From Actinomycetota bacterium (GTDB lineage Bacteria > Actinomycetota > Geothermincolia > Geothermincolales > RBG-13-55-18): DNA of 60,979 bases. Shown here piece after piece: positions 60,933-60,979 of the stretch. The stretch is from NCBI GenBank assembly GCA_028697145.1, contig JAQVFR010000018.1:1-60979 (forward strand). Reading direction: 5' to 3'. Both the position numbers and the translations under genes were made by a program. Within the stretch, counting starts at the first letter, position 1. Every line of letters starts with the position of its first letter. The notes below the pieces were generated by a model that did no database searches, was not told the origin of the DNA, and was given only the letters and a program-made list of their open reading frames with translations.

Positions 60933-60979
60933 TCAGGCGCTCTCCTCGTCCTTGTACTCAGCCCCGGAGGTGACCAGGG
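60933..60979 (-). CDS. C-terminal end of a further gene (partial)
   Basis: On the minus strand a frame runs in from the window edge and ends LVTSGAEYKDEESA-stop (TGA, 60933-60935). The acidic tail and clean frame look like a protein end convergent with the hydrolase gene. Only 14 codons are visible, so the product cannot be named. Confidence 0.35.
   Translation of the reverse strand, partial: LVTSGAEYKDEESA

Overview
The window is high-GC chromosomal DNA from a deep-branching, probably anaerobic bacterium. The gene content points to a basal Actinomycetota-type lineage: a V/A-type ATPase operon instead of an F-type one, a membrane pyrophosphatase, split HgdB/DUF2229-type activases, DUF5719-like WYLAEG repeats, abundant AGG arginine codons, and a Gram-positive style mre/mrd operon. 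This placement is an inference from content and flavour only; there is no rRNA gene. No tRNA, CRISPR array, phage or intact transposase was seen.

Layout. 1-5.2 kb: pyrophosphatase (minus), divergent DtxR-like regulator, a translin-family protein, and a PLP aminotransferase. 5.4-15.2 kb: a plus-strand secreted cluster with a subtilase and two very large malectin/alpha-barrel glycosidase-like paralogues; the subtilase and the first paralogue share C-terminal WYLAEG repeats. 15.2-16 kb: a lower-GC decayed patch with a PepSY-like gene remnant. 16-21.4 kb: a PaaK-like ligase, a GAF-GAF-PAS-PP2C phosphatase, and an alpha/beta hydrolase. 21.8-30.8 kb: V/A-ATPase operon in the order H-I-K-E-C-F-A-B-D. 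31-37.4 kb: four consecutive TrkA/RCK proteins downstream of a P-type ATPase whose ion site looks like the animal Na+,K+-ATPase. 37.8-41.1 kb: ECF sigma factor, small membrane protein, acyl carrier protein, and two activase-like proteins. 41.6-43.4 kb: a small Cys protein, UppS and RecO (plus). 43.9-58.2 kb: a minus-strand housekeeping run valS-folC-ndk-mreBCD-mrdA-rodA-era-mgtE-deoC. 58.7 kb to end: methyltransferase, small membrane protein, metallo-beta-lactamase-fold hydrolase, and the tail of a further gene.

Themes. (1) Ion energetics: the pyrophosphatase, the ATPase c-ring and the P-type ATPase all carry residues linked in their families to Na+ or K+, and four RCK proteins sit beside them, so the window suggests a Na+/K+-centred membrane economy. 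(2) Cell envelope: UppS, RodA, PBP2, MreBCD and the secreted cluster. (3) Intergenic repeats: almost every large gap is filled with short palindromic repeats of a few interlocking families (named A to E here). Several recur tens of kb apart with near identity or with paired compensatory changes in their stems. One has a promoter-like sequence in front and a stem plus T-run at its end and may be a small RNA gene. These repeats and the Na,K-ATPase-like/RCK locus are the least explained parts of the window.
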